A stretch of DNA of 64,000 nt from Tahibacter aquaticus (lineage in GTDB: Bacteria; Pseudomonadota; Gammaproteobacteria; Xanthomonadales; Rhodanobacteraceae), in NCBI RefSeq assembly GCF_004363655.1, contig NZ_SNZH01000002.1, forward strand, positions 434,001-498,000, written 5' to 3'. The position numbers and the translations under genes were made by a program. Position 1 is the first letter of the stretch. Each line of letters starts with the position of its first letter. Shown one piece after another: positions 34,501 through 44,213 of this stretch. The notes beneath the pieces are model-generated. The model was not told the DNA's origin. It ran no database searches and saw only the letters and a list, made by a program, of their open reading frames with translations.

Positions 34501-37500
34501 TGCTGGGACGCGTTCACTGCCGCGTAGGCAGCTCAGAAATCGTACAGGCTACCAACCAAGGCCAGGCCATCGTTCACTGCCGCGTAGGCAGCTCAGAAAA
34601 TGGGTTAGTAGCGCCCGCGTCGCCGCGCTAGGTTCACTGCCGCGTAGGCAGCTCAGAAAGTTTGTGTAACCGTTTCGGTAACGGTTCCGGCGTTCACTGC
34701 CGCGTAGGCAGCTCAGAAACGCTGCGTAGCTGGGCGGCCACAGCGCTTGAAGTTCACTGCCGCGTAGGCAGCTCAGAAAATGTATCGCAGGCCAAGGCAG
34801 ATGAAGCGCTCGTTCACTGCCGCGTAGGCAGCTCAGAAAATCCCGGCGCACGAGATTCAGATACGGGTGTTGTTCACTGCCGCGTAGGCAGCTCAGAAAT
34901 AGCTACCACGGAGTTCAGCGAATGAGCACGAGTTCACTGCCGCGTAGGCAGCTCAGAAAATTTGCTGGGGCGACCGCCGAGATTCATGCGCGTTCACTGC
35001 CGCGTAGGCAGCTCAGAAAACGTCCCAGCGCGGGCAGACCACGGGGTATTCGTTCACTGCCGCGTAGGCAGCTCAGAAATACAATTTCCTTTGGCACGAA
35101 TCTCTCCGTCTGTTCACTGCCGCGTAGGCAGCTCAGAAAGGCATCGTGACAGAAGCGCGGAAGGGGCTGGAGTTCACTGCCGCGTAGGCAGCTCAGAAAA
35201 TACGCGATCACGCGGGCAGGCGGACGCATCGGTTCACTGCCGCGTAGGCAGCTCAGAAAACGCCGAGCCTGGCTGTCGGCGCACACACCATGTTCACTGC
35301 CGCGTAGGCAGCTCAGAAATGAAACGGGATGAAGTAGCAGCGATTATCCGCGTTCACTGCCGCGTAGGCAGCTCAGAAAGCCGCGCAATGTCGGTAAAGT
35401 GGAAACAGACGGTTCACTGCCGCGTAGGCAGCTCAGAAAACTGAAAAAACTCATTGATGCGGGGAGCGGTAGTTCACTGCCGCGTAGGCAGCTCAGAAAT
35501 TTCTGTTCGGACCAACGAAGCTGGCGTGTTGGTTCACTGCCGCGTAGGCAGCTCAGAAACTCGGCCGGCGGGCTGCTGAACTCGATGAACGGTTCACTGC
35601 CGCGTAGGCAGCTCAGAAACATTCGTCCCACTCAAGACGGCCTTTCGTGACGTTCACTGCCGCGTAGGCAGCTCAGAAAAGGTAGTTCGGCCGGTACTTG
35701 GCGTAATCCTCGTTCACTGCCGCGTAGGCAGCTCAGAAAAGGCCGGTTCGTACCGCTACGCCGCTACCGTCGTTCACTGCCGCGTAGGCAGCTCAGAAAA
35801 ATCCTTGCCGCCAGCATTGCTCAGTGAGTCCGTTCACTGCCGCGTAGGCAGCTCAGAAATGACCCGGCTGAACTCCGAGCAGCTCGATCCGAGTTCACTG
35901 CCGCGTAGGCAGCTCAGAAATATTCCACAGGCGAGCAAGCCCTTTAGCCGGCGTTCACTGCCGCGTAGGCAGCTCAGAAATCGAACTTCGCGCGGTGCCG
36001 CTCGATGATGTTGTTCACTGCCGCGTAGGCAGCTCAGAAAACTCGAAACCCGTCTACGCGCGTTGTCCCGGCGTTCACTGCCGCGTAGGCAGCTCAGAAA
36101 ATGAAATCGGCATGCGGCTCGCCCTGCTCGTTGTTCACTGCCGCGTAGGCAGCTCAGAAAACGTAGCTCTGCGGCGCTTCCGTGATGCTGTCGTTCACTG
36201 CCGCGTAGGCAGCTCAGAAAGTCCAAACTCGCCGCGGCGCTTCCCCCGTCCGGTTCACTGCCGCGTAGGCAGCTCAGAAATTGCTGTCCGTCGGCGCCAT
36301 GATCCAGTCGTGGTTCACTGCCGCGTAGGCAGCTCAGAAACCGAATACGAGTGGATCCACAAGCGGTCGCCGGTTCACTGCCGCGTAGGCAGCTCAGAAA
36401 ATGCCAGGCGTGCCGTTGGAATAGCTGACCAGGTTCACTGCCGCGTAGGCAGCTCAGAAATGACTCCACCGTTATGACGGCTTTTATCGTCTGTTCACTG
36501 CCGCGTAGGCAGGCAGCTCAGAAATGCAGATGGCGGTTGGCTTCGCGCGGGATCTGGTTCACTGCCGCGTAGGCAGCTCAGAAATGGCCGGGCTGAGTGC
36601 AACGCAGATTCAGTACGTTCACTGCCGCGTAGGCAGCTCAGAAAATTACGCGAACGCCCTGCGCAACCTCCGCACGGTTCACTGCCGCGTAGGCAGCTCA
36701 GAAAAGCATCCGGGCTATCTGTGCGGGAGGGGCTGAGTTCACTGCCGCGTAGGCAGCTCAGAAATGGTCGGCGTTGCAGGGGGAGGGTGATGGACAGTTC
36801 ACTGCCGCGTAGGCAGCTCAGAAAAAGCAGCTTCTTCCTCGCTGCTAAGAATCCCGGTTCACTGCCGCGTAGGCAGCTCAGAAAACGGGCACGGTTGCAC
36901 ACCGGCGCCACGAGGAGTTCACTGCCGCGTAGGCAGCTCAGAAATCAGCCGGTTCCGGAGCAGGCGGCTTTGGGAGGTTCACTGCCGCGTAGGCAGCTCA
37001 GAAATCGGTGACGGAGTTCGGAAAGCCGGCGTCCGAGTTCACTGCCGCGTAGGCAGCTCAGAAACGATCCGCCTAGGCGTGAAGGCGTGGTTTGCCGGTT
37101 CACTGCCGCGTAGGCAGCTCAGAAATACAAACAGGAAATCGAATTCAATCCGCAAGGGTTCACTGCCGCGTAGGCAGCTCAGAAAAGGTCCAGCGCATGC
37201 AGGCGGGACATCTCGCGGTTCACTGCCGCGTAGGCAGCTCAGAAATTGTCGATCTGCGCATCGAGCGCCGCAATGTCGTTCACTGCCGCGTAGGCAGCTC
37301 AGAAACGCTCGCGACGCGGGTACAGGTCGGCGAAGGTGTTCACTGCCGCGTAGGCAGCTCAGAAAAAGGAAGTGCTCTGTGGCCGCCGCTGAACTCAGTT
37401 CACTGCCGCGTAGGCAGCTCAGAAAATTCCGAGAGCCAAACCTTGCGGGCGCGTAGTGTTCACTGCCGCGTAGGCAGCTCAGAAAAACGATCAGCTGCTG

Positions 37501-38266
37501 ATGCGGCAGCTGGGCGGTTCACTGCCGCGTAGGCAGCTCAGAAATCGCGCGGGTCGAACTTGTCGTTGGTCTTGCGGTTCACTGCCGCGTAGGCAGCTCA
37601 GAAATCCCTCAACCCATCGCATAGCGGAGTTTCGAGGTTCACTGCCGCGTAGGCAGCTCAGAAAATCTGCGATGCACTCGCGATCACGCCGTCGACGTTC
37701 ACTGCCGCGTAGGCAGCTCAGAAAGTGCCGAATGTTCGCGCCGACGAGTTCCGCGCCGTTCACTGCCGCGTAGGCAGCTCAGAAAAGAACCAGTTCCGCG
37801 CCATCACGGCGCCCTGGGGTTCACTGCCGCGTAGGCAGCTCAGAAATCCGTCACTTTGACGCGGATGCAGCGGTAGCCGTTCACTGCCGCGTAGGCAGCT
37901 CAGAAAAACGACCTCACCATCAACATGGCCAATCGTGCGTTCACTGCCGCGTAGGCAGCTCAGAAAATCAGGCCGAACTCAGGAGCGGCCTGCACCTGGT
38001 TCACTGCCGCGTAGGCAGCTCAGAAATCTGTGATCAGCGCAAGATCGCGCTGGCTGGTGTTCACTGCCGCGTAGGCAGCTCAGAAATCAGCGCAGGCCAT
38101 GGCCGGCGTGAAGTACTGGTTCACTGCCGCGTAGGCAGATCAGAAAAGCGAGATCATCAACCGCACGCACTACGACTTGTTCACTGCCGCGTAGGCAGCT
38201 CAGAAATCCCCACACACTCCCGCGCCTCGTCGCGCTGCATTCACTGCCGCGCAGGCAGCCCAGAAA
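31570..38266 (+). CRISPR. type I-F CRISPR array, 112 repeats and 111 spacers
   Basis: 28-bp repeats begin GTTCACTGCC, loop GCGTA, then GGCAG and end CTCAGAAA. Counted by start positions: 31570-32170 (11), 32231-34391 (37), 34452-35832 (24), 35893-36493 (11), 36557-37037 (9), 37098-37458 (7), 37517-37697 (4), 37758 (1), 37819-38239 (8). Spacers are 32 nt except 33 nt after the repeats at 32170, 34391, 35832, 37037, 37697 and 37758, and 31 nt after 37458. Variant repeats: 33551 (G20A), 36493 (4-nt duplication), 38119 (C21A), 38239 (G1A, T14C, T22C). Almost all other repeats look identical, which suggests an active array. Spacer origins were not searched. Confidence 0.99.
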
Positions 38267-38334
38267 CCCCAAAACAACTGCGCTACGGCGGCAGAAGTAC
38301 CTGCCACTGGCGCCAGATTAAAGGCTGAAGCTCA

Positions 38335-39552
38335 CTACTTCTTGCAACTCGCCTCCGCATCGGCCTTGCTCGCATCCGCCGCCCACAGGCAGACAACGCG
38401 ATCCAGTGCCAGCCCGCTGCGTGAGTTGCTGAAGAACACAATGCCGTCGCGGGATTGCGGGCGCAGGAGGAATTTGGCGCGGAAACCGGCCTGGTTGCGG
38501 CCGTCGTGGCCGACGGCGATGCTGCCGTCGCTTTGTTTTTCGATGAAGTGGCCCAGGCCATAGACGGCATCGCCGGCGGCGCCCGCGGTGGTCAGCGCGG
38601 CGGGTGTATACATATCGACAACATCCTCGCGGGACAGCAGGCTTTTGCGCTCGCCGTTGGCGGCGGCCATGCTGGCGCGCATCCACAGGGCGAAGTCGTT
38701 CACTGTCGTGGTCAGGGTCGATGGGGCTTGTTCGACGTAGTAGCGCATGGGGACGGGGCTGCCGTCGTCGCCATGGCCTTCGGCGGCGCTGGCGATGATC
38801 TGCGGTGTCATGGCGATACTGCTGTGTTTCATGCCCAGTGGCTGGAACAGCAGTTCGCGCGCAAGATCGGAATACTGCCGCCGGGTGGTGCGTTCGATGG
38901 CGAGCTGCAGCAGGGTGTAGCCGCCGCCGGAATACTGGAATTTGCTGCCGGCCGGCGCGAACAGTTCCACGGCGCCGCGTCCGTTGGTTTTGCCGGCGAG
39001 GGATTCTTCCAGCGTCGGCAATTCCTTGTAGTCCAGCCAGCCTTGATAGCCGCCCAGGCTGGTGCCGGCGGTATGCGACAGCAGATGGCGCACGGTGATG
39101 GCGCGATGGTCGAAGGTGCTGGCCGCCAGCGGCCAGGGCGAGACGAGGTCGGCGGCGTGCTGGTCGAGCGTGATGGCGCCTTGTTTCGCCAGGCGCAGGG
39201 TGACCCAGGCGGCAATGGGCTTGGACAGCGAGGCGGCGACGAAGACCGTGTCGGGCGTCACGGGAATCTTGCCGGCATGGTCGGCAAAGCCGAAACCCTT
39301 TGCGTAGACCAGTTCGCCGTCGACGACAAGGCCGACCGCTGCACCTTTGATATTCGCGGTCCGCATGATTTCGGGCACTTCGCTCTCGATTACCCGCGCA
39401 AAAGCCGGCGCCGTCGGCGTCTTTCTGTCGGCCAGTGCGGGCGCGCTCGCCGCCATGGCGCCGAGCAAGGCGAATGAAGTCAGCAAGGTGCCCGACCGCA
39501 AGGCGCGCTGGGCTGCCGCGGGGACGGGGCGTCCGTGTTCTGCGTTTGGCAT
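38335..39552 (-). CDS. serine hydrolase, beta-lactamase/penicillin-binding-like
   Basis: 405 residues from the ATG at 39552. The frame continues upstream, but that part is non-coding in character. A signal-like segment (GTLLTSFALLGAMAASAPALA, about 21-41) suggests export. The nucleophile motif SxxK is present (S108-K111 in VAASLSKPIAAW), with YSG in KFQYSGGGYTLLQLAIE in place of YxN and HDG in VGHDGRNQAG near the C-terminus, so all three class C-like motifs are accounted for. Members hydrolyse esters, D-peptides or beta-lactams; substrate unknown. Upstream ribosome site is weak. Confidence 0.85.
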   Translation of the reverse strand: MPNAEHGRPVPAAAQRALRSGTLLTSFALLGAMAASAPALADRKTPTAPAFARVIESEVPEIMRTANIKGAAVGLVVDGELVYAKGFGFADHAGKIPVTPDTVFVAASLSKPIAAWVTLRLAKQGAITLDQHAADLVSPWPLAASTFDHRAITVRHLLSHTAGTSLGGYQGWLDYKELPTLEESLAGKTNGRGAVELFAPAGSKFQYSGGGYTLLQLAIERTTRRQYSDLARELLFQPLGMKHSSIAMTPQIIASAAEGHGDDGSPVPMRYYVEQAPSTLTTTVNDFALWMRASMAAANGERKSLLSREDVVDMYTPAALTTAGAAGDAVYGLGHFIEKQSDGSIAVGHDGRNQAGFRAKFLLRPQSRDGIVFFSNSRSGLALDRVVCLWAADASKADAEASCKK

Positions 39553-39878
39553 GGGTGGTAGCTCTTGGAATATTTCTACAAGGCAACAAAGGGTGCGGCA
39601 GGTCGCCGGACCCTGGCGGGATTTGCGCAGGTGGTCGTGGTGAGCCAAGGTCCACGCCGATCGGCGGGGTAGGCGCGGGCTTCGATGCGGCGCTCCGCAG
39701 AATGGTTTAAGCGCAGCGTGACGGCAGCCTTGCGCGTGCAGTGCGCTTCGGCAAGCCAACGGCGGGTGCTGCGACAGCGGTGCCGCTACGGCGTGCAGCA
39801 GCGACGAACGCTGGCGATTTTGAACTCTGCTGCAGTGCCACCACTCTAGTGCGGCCTGAAATAGGCAAGGAACGAAGC
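39553..39878. other. 326-base divergent intergenic region
   Basis: Separates the serine hydrolase (minus) and the M28 peptidase (plus). Contains AAGGA for the latter at about 39868. No clear promoter, operator or small gene seen. Confidence 0.4.
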
Positions 39879-40886
39879 ATGCGACTGCGTCATCGGCTGG
39901 TGGTGTGGAGCCTGTTCGCCGGGCTGGTCGTGGCGGCCGTCGCCACGGTGGTACAGCCGCGGGTGGTGCCGCTGCCGTCGCAGCCGCCGGCGGTCGATGT
40001 GGCCAGGCTGCAGGCCGACGTGAAGCATCTGTCGGTGGACCTGTATCCGCGCAGCTATGACCATTTCGAGAACATCGACCGGGCCGCGCAGTTCATCCGC
40101 GACGAATTCGCCAGGACCGGTGGCACGGTGTCGGAACAGCCGGTGGCGGTACAAGGCGTGACGTATCGCAATATCGTGCTGCGTTTCGGTCCGGAACTGG
40201 GGCCGCTGCTGGTCATCGGCGCGCACTACGATTCCCACGGCGATGTGCAGCTGGCCCGACGCAATGCCGGTGGCGTCTCGCCCTACACGCATACGCCGGG
40301 CGCCGACGACAATGCCAGCGGCACGGCCGGCCTGCTGGAACTGGCGCGGCTGCTGGGCCGCAATCCGCCCCGGCGTCCGGTGGAACTGGTGGCGTATACG
40401 CTGGAGGAGCCGCCGTTCTTCCGCACCGAAGACATGGGCAGTGCCTGGCATGCGCGGGCACTCAAGGCCGCTGGCCGCGAGGTCGAGCTGATGCTGTCGC
40501 TGGAGATGATCGGCTATTTCAGCGACCAGCCCGGCAGCCAGCACTATCCGGCGCCGGGCATGGCTTCGCTGTATTCGGATCGCGGCGATTTCATCCTGCT
40601 TGCCGGCCGAATGGGCGATTTCGGAGCGATACGGCACGTCAAGGCGGTGATGGCCGGCGCCAGCGATCTGCCGGTGCATTCGATCAACGCGCCGCCGCTT
40701 CTGCAGGGCATCGATTTTTCCGATCACCTGAACTACTGGCGCGAAGGCTATCCGGCGCTGATGATCACCGACACGGCGTTCATGCGTAATCCGCACTACC
40801 ATCGCGACAGTGATACGTTTGAAAAACTGGATTATGTGCGCGTGGGCAAGGTGGTGCAGGCGGTTTATGCGCTGACGCACATCTAG
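39879..40886 (+). CDS. M28-family zinc metallopeptidase, membrane-anchored or secreted
   Basis: 335 residues from the ATG at 39879 (AAGGA seven bases upstream). An N-terminal hydrophobic helix (LVVWSLFAGLVVAAVATVV) with no clear cleavage site suggests an anchor. Zinc-site motifs of M28 aminopeptidases are intact: GAHYDSHGD, PGADDNASGTAGLLELAR, YTLEEPPFF, SLEMIGYF and the late histidine in NPHYHRDSDTFEKL. It should remove N-terminal amino acids from peptides in the periplasm. It converges on the second RND pump. Confidence 0.88.
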   Translation: MRLRHRLVVWSLFAGLVVAAVATVVQPRVVPLPSQPPAVDVARLQADVKHLSVDLYPRSYDHFENIDRAAQFIRDEFARTGGTVSEQPVAVQGVTYRNIVLRFGPELGPLLVIGAHYDSHGDVQLARRNAGGVSPYTHTPGADDNASGTAGLLELARLLGRNPPRRPVELVAYTLEEPPFFRTEDMGSAWHARALKAAGREVELMLSLEMIGYFSDQPGSQHYPAPGMASLYSDRGDFILLAGRMGDFGAIRHVKAVMAGASDLPVHSINAPPLLQGIDFSDHLNYWREGYPALMITDTAFMRNPHYHRDSDTFEKLDYVRVGKVVQAVYALTHI

Positions 40887-40983
40887 GCTGGGGCAAGCGG
40901 CAGGCACGCTTCGGCATGGAGATGTCTGCGCAACAAAAGACTCGTGGCGAGGACGTTTTGCCGCTGTCGCTTGTTCGAAGCGG

Positions 40984-41028
40984 CCTGCCGAAGGAGGTTT
41001 CCGCGGGGCGGAGAATTCCTTCGGCAGG
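40984..41028. terminator. long hairpin between convergent genes
   Basis: 12-bp arms CCTGCCGAAGGA and TCCTTCGGCAGG enclose an inner TCCGC/GCGGA stem. It sits between the M28 peptidase (ends 40886) and the convergent RND pump (ends 41100). No T-run; could be a bidirectional terminator or a dispersed palindromic element. Confidence 0.45.
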
Positions 41029-41099
41029 GGTTCCTGGCGGGTGTTCCACCTCGATGTTGGGCGGCGCCTGCGACCTAACCCAACCTGCAACCCAGTTTT

Positions 41100-44000
41100 T
41101 TAATGCGCTGCGGCGGTAGTGCCGTCGAAGTCTTCCTGCGGCACGTGCTTGCGTGCCAGCAGCACGTAGACGACCGGTACGACGAACAGGGTCAGCAACG
41201 TGCCGAAGCCCATGCCGCCGACGATGACCCAGCCGATCTGGTGGCGCGCCTCGGCACCGGCGCCGGAGGCAATGGCCAGCGGCAGGGCACCCAGCACCAT
41301 GGCGCCGGTCGTCATCAGGATGGGGCGCAGGCGCAGGCGCGCGGCTTCGAAGGCCGCTTCGGCCTTGCTGCGGCCCTGTTCCTGCAGCTGGTTGGCGAAT
41401 TCCACGATCATGATGCCGTGCTTGGCGATCAGGCCGACGAGGGTGATCAGGCCGATCTGGGTATAGATGTTCCAGCTGCCGGCCTGGTGGGTGAAGCCGG
41501 TCGACGCCACCCAGTTGACGATGACCAGGCAGGCCAGGCCGCCGAAGGCCGCCAGCGGCACGGAGAACAGGATGATGAAGGGATCGATCCAGCTTTCGAA
41601 CTGCGCCGCCAGCACCAGGTAGATGAACACCAGGGCAAGGGCGAACAGCAGGGCGAAGGCACTGGAAGATTCGCGGAATTCGCGCGACTGGCCGCTGAAG
41701 TCGTACTGCGCGTCGGCGGCGACGTCCTTCACCGCAACCGCCAGCCAGTCCAGCGCTTCGCCCATGCTGTAGCCGGGTGCGAGGCCGGCGCTGATGGTGG
41801 CCGAGCGCAGGCGGTTGAAGTGGTTCAGTTCCTTCGCCGCGACCGACTCGTTGGCGCTGACCAGGTTGGCCATCTGCACCATGCCGCCGCTGGCGTTGCG
41901 CACGTAGATGCTGCTGAGCTGGTCGGGTACGCGGCGGCCTTCGCTGTCCACCTGCACGATGACGTCGTACTGCTCCGAGCCGCGCTTGAAGCGCGTGACC
42001 TGGCGGCCGCCGAGCAGGCTTTCCAGGGTGCGGCCGACTTCGTCCACGCTGGCGCCGACGGTGGCCACCTTGTCGCGGTCCATGTCGATCTTGAGCTGCG
42101 GCTTGTTGAGTTTCAGGTCGGTGTCGGCATTGGTCAGTTGTGGATTTTCGCGAATTTTCGCCAATAGTCCGTCGCTGATTTTTTCCAGGTCTTCCCAGGT
42201 GCCCGTGGTCTGCACGATGAAGGAAATCGGCTGGCCGAAATCGTCGGCGCCCAGCGGCGGTGGCAGTACCGGAAACGCGAGCAGGCCGGGAATGGCCATG
42301 AACTGCGGAAACAGCATGCCCTGCAGGGCGCTGGACGGCATGTCGCGTTCGCTCCAGTCCTTCAGGCCGACGAAGCCGATGGTCTGGGTGACCGAGGGAA
42401 AGCCGACGATCTGGAAATAGCGGTCGACGCCAGGCAGCTGGGCGAAGGTCGCTTCCATCTGCTTGGCATAGCCGTCGGTGTATTCCGGCGTGGCACCTTC
42501 GGGCGCCATGCCGAAGCCGATGACCAGGCCCTGGTCTTCCTGCGGCGCCAGTTCGTTCGGCAGCAGCTTGAGCATGAAGATGCCGAGCAGGCCGGCAAAC
42601 ACCACGGCCGCCGCACCGAGCACGAGTACGCGCTGGCGCATGCTCCATTTCAGCCCGCGTTCGTAGCCGTGCTGCAGGCCGTTGAGTACTTTCTCGCCGA
42701 ATTCATAGGCCTTGCCGTGCTTTTCGCTGTGCTTGAGCAGGCGCGAGCACATCATCGGCGACAGGGTCAGCGCGGTGAAGCCGGACACGATCACCGCGCC
42801 CGCCAGGGTCAGCGCGAACTCGATGAACAGGCGCCCGGTGCGGCCGGTGGAGAAAGCCAGCGGCACGTAGACGGCGGCCAGGGTCAGGGTCATCGCGACA
42901 ATGGCGAAGCCGATTTCCTTCGAGCCTTTCAGCGCCGCCTGCATCGGCGGCATGCCTTGCTCGATATGCCGGTAGATGTTCTCCAGCATCACGATGGCAT
43001 CGTCCACCACCAGGCCGATGGCAAGCACCATGGCGAGCAGGGTCAGCGTGTTGATGGAGAAGCCGAACATGTACATCACCGCGAATGCGCCGATCAGCGA
43101 CACCGGAATGGTGACGATGGGAATCAGCGTGGCGCGGCCCGAGCGCAGGAACAGGAAGATCACGATGACGACCAGCACCATCGCCTCGGCGATGGTGGTA
43201 TAGACCTCGCCGATCGAGCGCTCGATGAAAATGGTGGAATCGTACGCAATTTCCACTTTCATGCCGGCCGGCAGGGTGCGGGTGATTTCCGGCAGCAGTT
43301 TCTGCAGCCCTTCGGAAATGGCCAGCGGGTTGGCGGTGGCCTGCTTGACCACGCCCAGCGGTACGGCGTTGCGGCCGTTGTAGCGGGCGCGGAAGCGGGC
43401 CTGGTCGGCACCCAGTTCCACCCGGGCCACGTCGCTGATGCGCACGGCGTAGCCGTCGGCGCCGCTGCGCAGCACGATGGCGCCGAACTGCTCCGGCGTC
43501 TTCAGGTCGGTTTCCGACAGCACCGAGAATTCGCGCTGGGTGCTTTCGATGCGGCCGGCGGGAATTTCCACGTTCTGCCGGCGCAGCGCGGCTTCCACAT
43601 CGGCCGGGGTCATGGAGTACGCGGCCAGGCGCGCCGGGTCCAGCCACACGCGCATGGCGTACTTGTTGCCGTAGACCTGGGCCTGGGCCACGCCGGCGAT
43701 GTTCTGTACGCGGTCCTTGACCAGGCGCTCGGCCACGTCGGCGATTTCCAGTTCCGAGTGCCGGTCTGAAGAGAACGCCAGGTAGATGATGGGCTGGGCG
43801 TCGGCTTCCTGCTTCTGCACCACCGGTTCGCGCGCTTCCTGTGGCAGGAAATCGCGCGCCAGGGCAACGCGGTCGCGCACATCGGCGGCGGCGGAGTCGG
43901 GATCGCGGTCGAGGCGGAAACGCACGGTGATCTGCGAGGATTCCTCGCGCGAGACCGAGCCGATGTAGTCGATGCCCTCGATGCCGGAGAGCTGTTCCTC

Positions 44001-44201
44001 GATCGGCGTGGTGATCTGCGACTCGACTACCTGGGCGCTGGCGCCGGGATAGGTCGTGGCCACGGTGACCACGGGCGTGTCGACCTTGGGAATCAGGCGC
44101 ACGGCGAGGCGGTCGTAGCAGATGAAGCCGACCAGCAGGATGACCAGGTTCACCACCGTGGCGAATACCGGCCGGTGGATGGAAATATCGGACAAGACCA
44201 T
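41100..44201 (-). CDS. RND multidrug efflux permease (HAE-1), second pump
   Basis: 1033 residues, normal length. N-terminus MVLSDISIHRPVFATVVNLVILLVGF; pore-domain motifs IPKVDTPVVTVATTYPGASAQVVES and SREESSQITVRFRLDRD; TM4 proton-relay aspartates in LAIGLVVDDAIVMLENIYRH; C-terminal half LITLVGLIAKHGIMIVEFANQLQEQG. This type groups with pumps paired to adaptors lacking a lipobox and differs clearly from the MexF-like pump at 14866, so the two are not recent duplicates. It should form a trimeric proton-driven exporter. It lies 12 bases after its adaptor in one operon; no outer-membrane channel gene is present. Confidence 0.93.
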   Translation of the reverse strand: MVLSDISIHRPVFATVVNLVILLVGFICYDRLAVRLIPKVDTPVVTVATTYPGASAQVVESQITTPIEEQLSGIEGIDYIGSVSREESSQITVRFRLDRDPDSAAADVRDRVALARDFLPQEAREPVVQKQEADAQPIIYLAFSSDRHSELEIADVAERLVKDRVQNIAGVAQAQVYGNKYAMRVWLDPARLAAYSMTPADVEAALRRQNVEIPAGRIESTQREFSVLSETDLKTPEQFGAIVLRSGADGYAVRISDVARVELGADQARFRARYNGRNAVPLGVVKQATANPLAISEGLQKLLPEITRTLPAGMKVEIAYDSTIFIERSIGEVYTTIAEAMVLVVIVIFLFLRSGRATLIPIVTIPVSLIGAFAVMYMFGFSINTLTLLAMVLAIGLVVDDAIVMLENIYRHIEQGMPPMQAALKGSKEIGFAIVAMTLTLAAVYVPLAFSTGRTGRLFIEFALTLAGAVIVSGFTALTLSPMMCSRLLKHSEKHGKAYEFGEKVLNGLQHGYERGLKWSMRQRVLVLGAAAVVFAGLLGIFMLKLLPNELAPQEDQGLVIGFGMAPEGATPEYTDGYAKQMEATFAQLPGVDRYFQIVGFPSVTQTIGFVGLKDWSERDMPSSALQGMLFPQFMAIPGLLAFPVLPPPLGADDFGQPISFIVQTTGTWEDLEKISDGLLAKIRENPQLTNADTDLKLNKPQLKIDMDRDKVATVGASVDEVGRTLESLLGGRQVTRFKRGSEQYDVIVQVDSEGRRVPDQLSSIYVRNASGGMVQMANLVSANESVAAKELNHFNRLRSATISAGLAPGYSMGEALDWLAVAVKDVAADAQYDFSGQSREFRESSSAFALLFALALVFIYLVLAAQFESWIDPFIILFSVPLAAFGGLACLVIVNWVASTGFTHQAGSWNIYTQIGLITLVGLIAKHGIMIVEFANQLQEQGRSKAEAAFEAARLRLRPILMTTGAMVLGALPLAIASGAGAEARHQIGWVIVGGMGFGTLLTLFVVPVVYVLLARKHVPQEDFDGTTAAAH

Positions 44202-44213
44202 GGCTGTCTCCCG

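Noticed and set aside
31536-38272. Many open frames with repeated SLPRRQLR, VHCRVGSSE or FLSCLRGSE peptides on both strands
   Set aside because: They are translations of the 28-bp CRISPR repeat; the 60-bp repeat-spacer period keeps frames open. Not genes.
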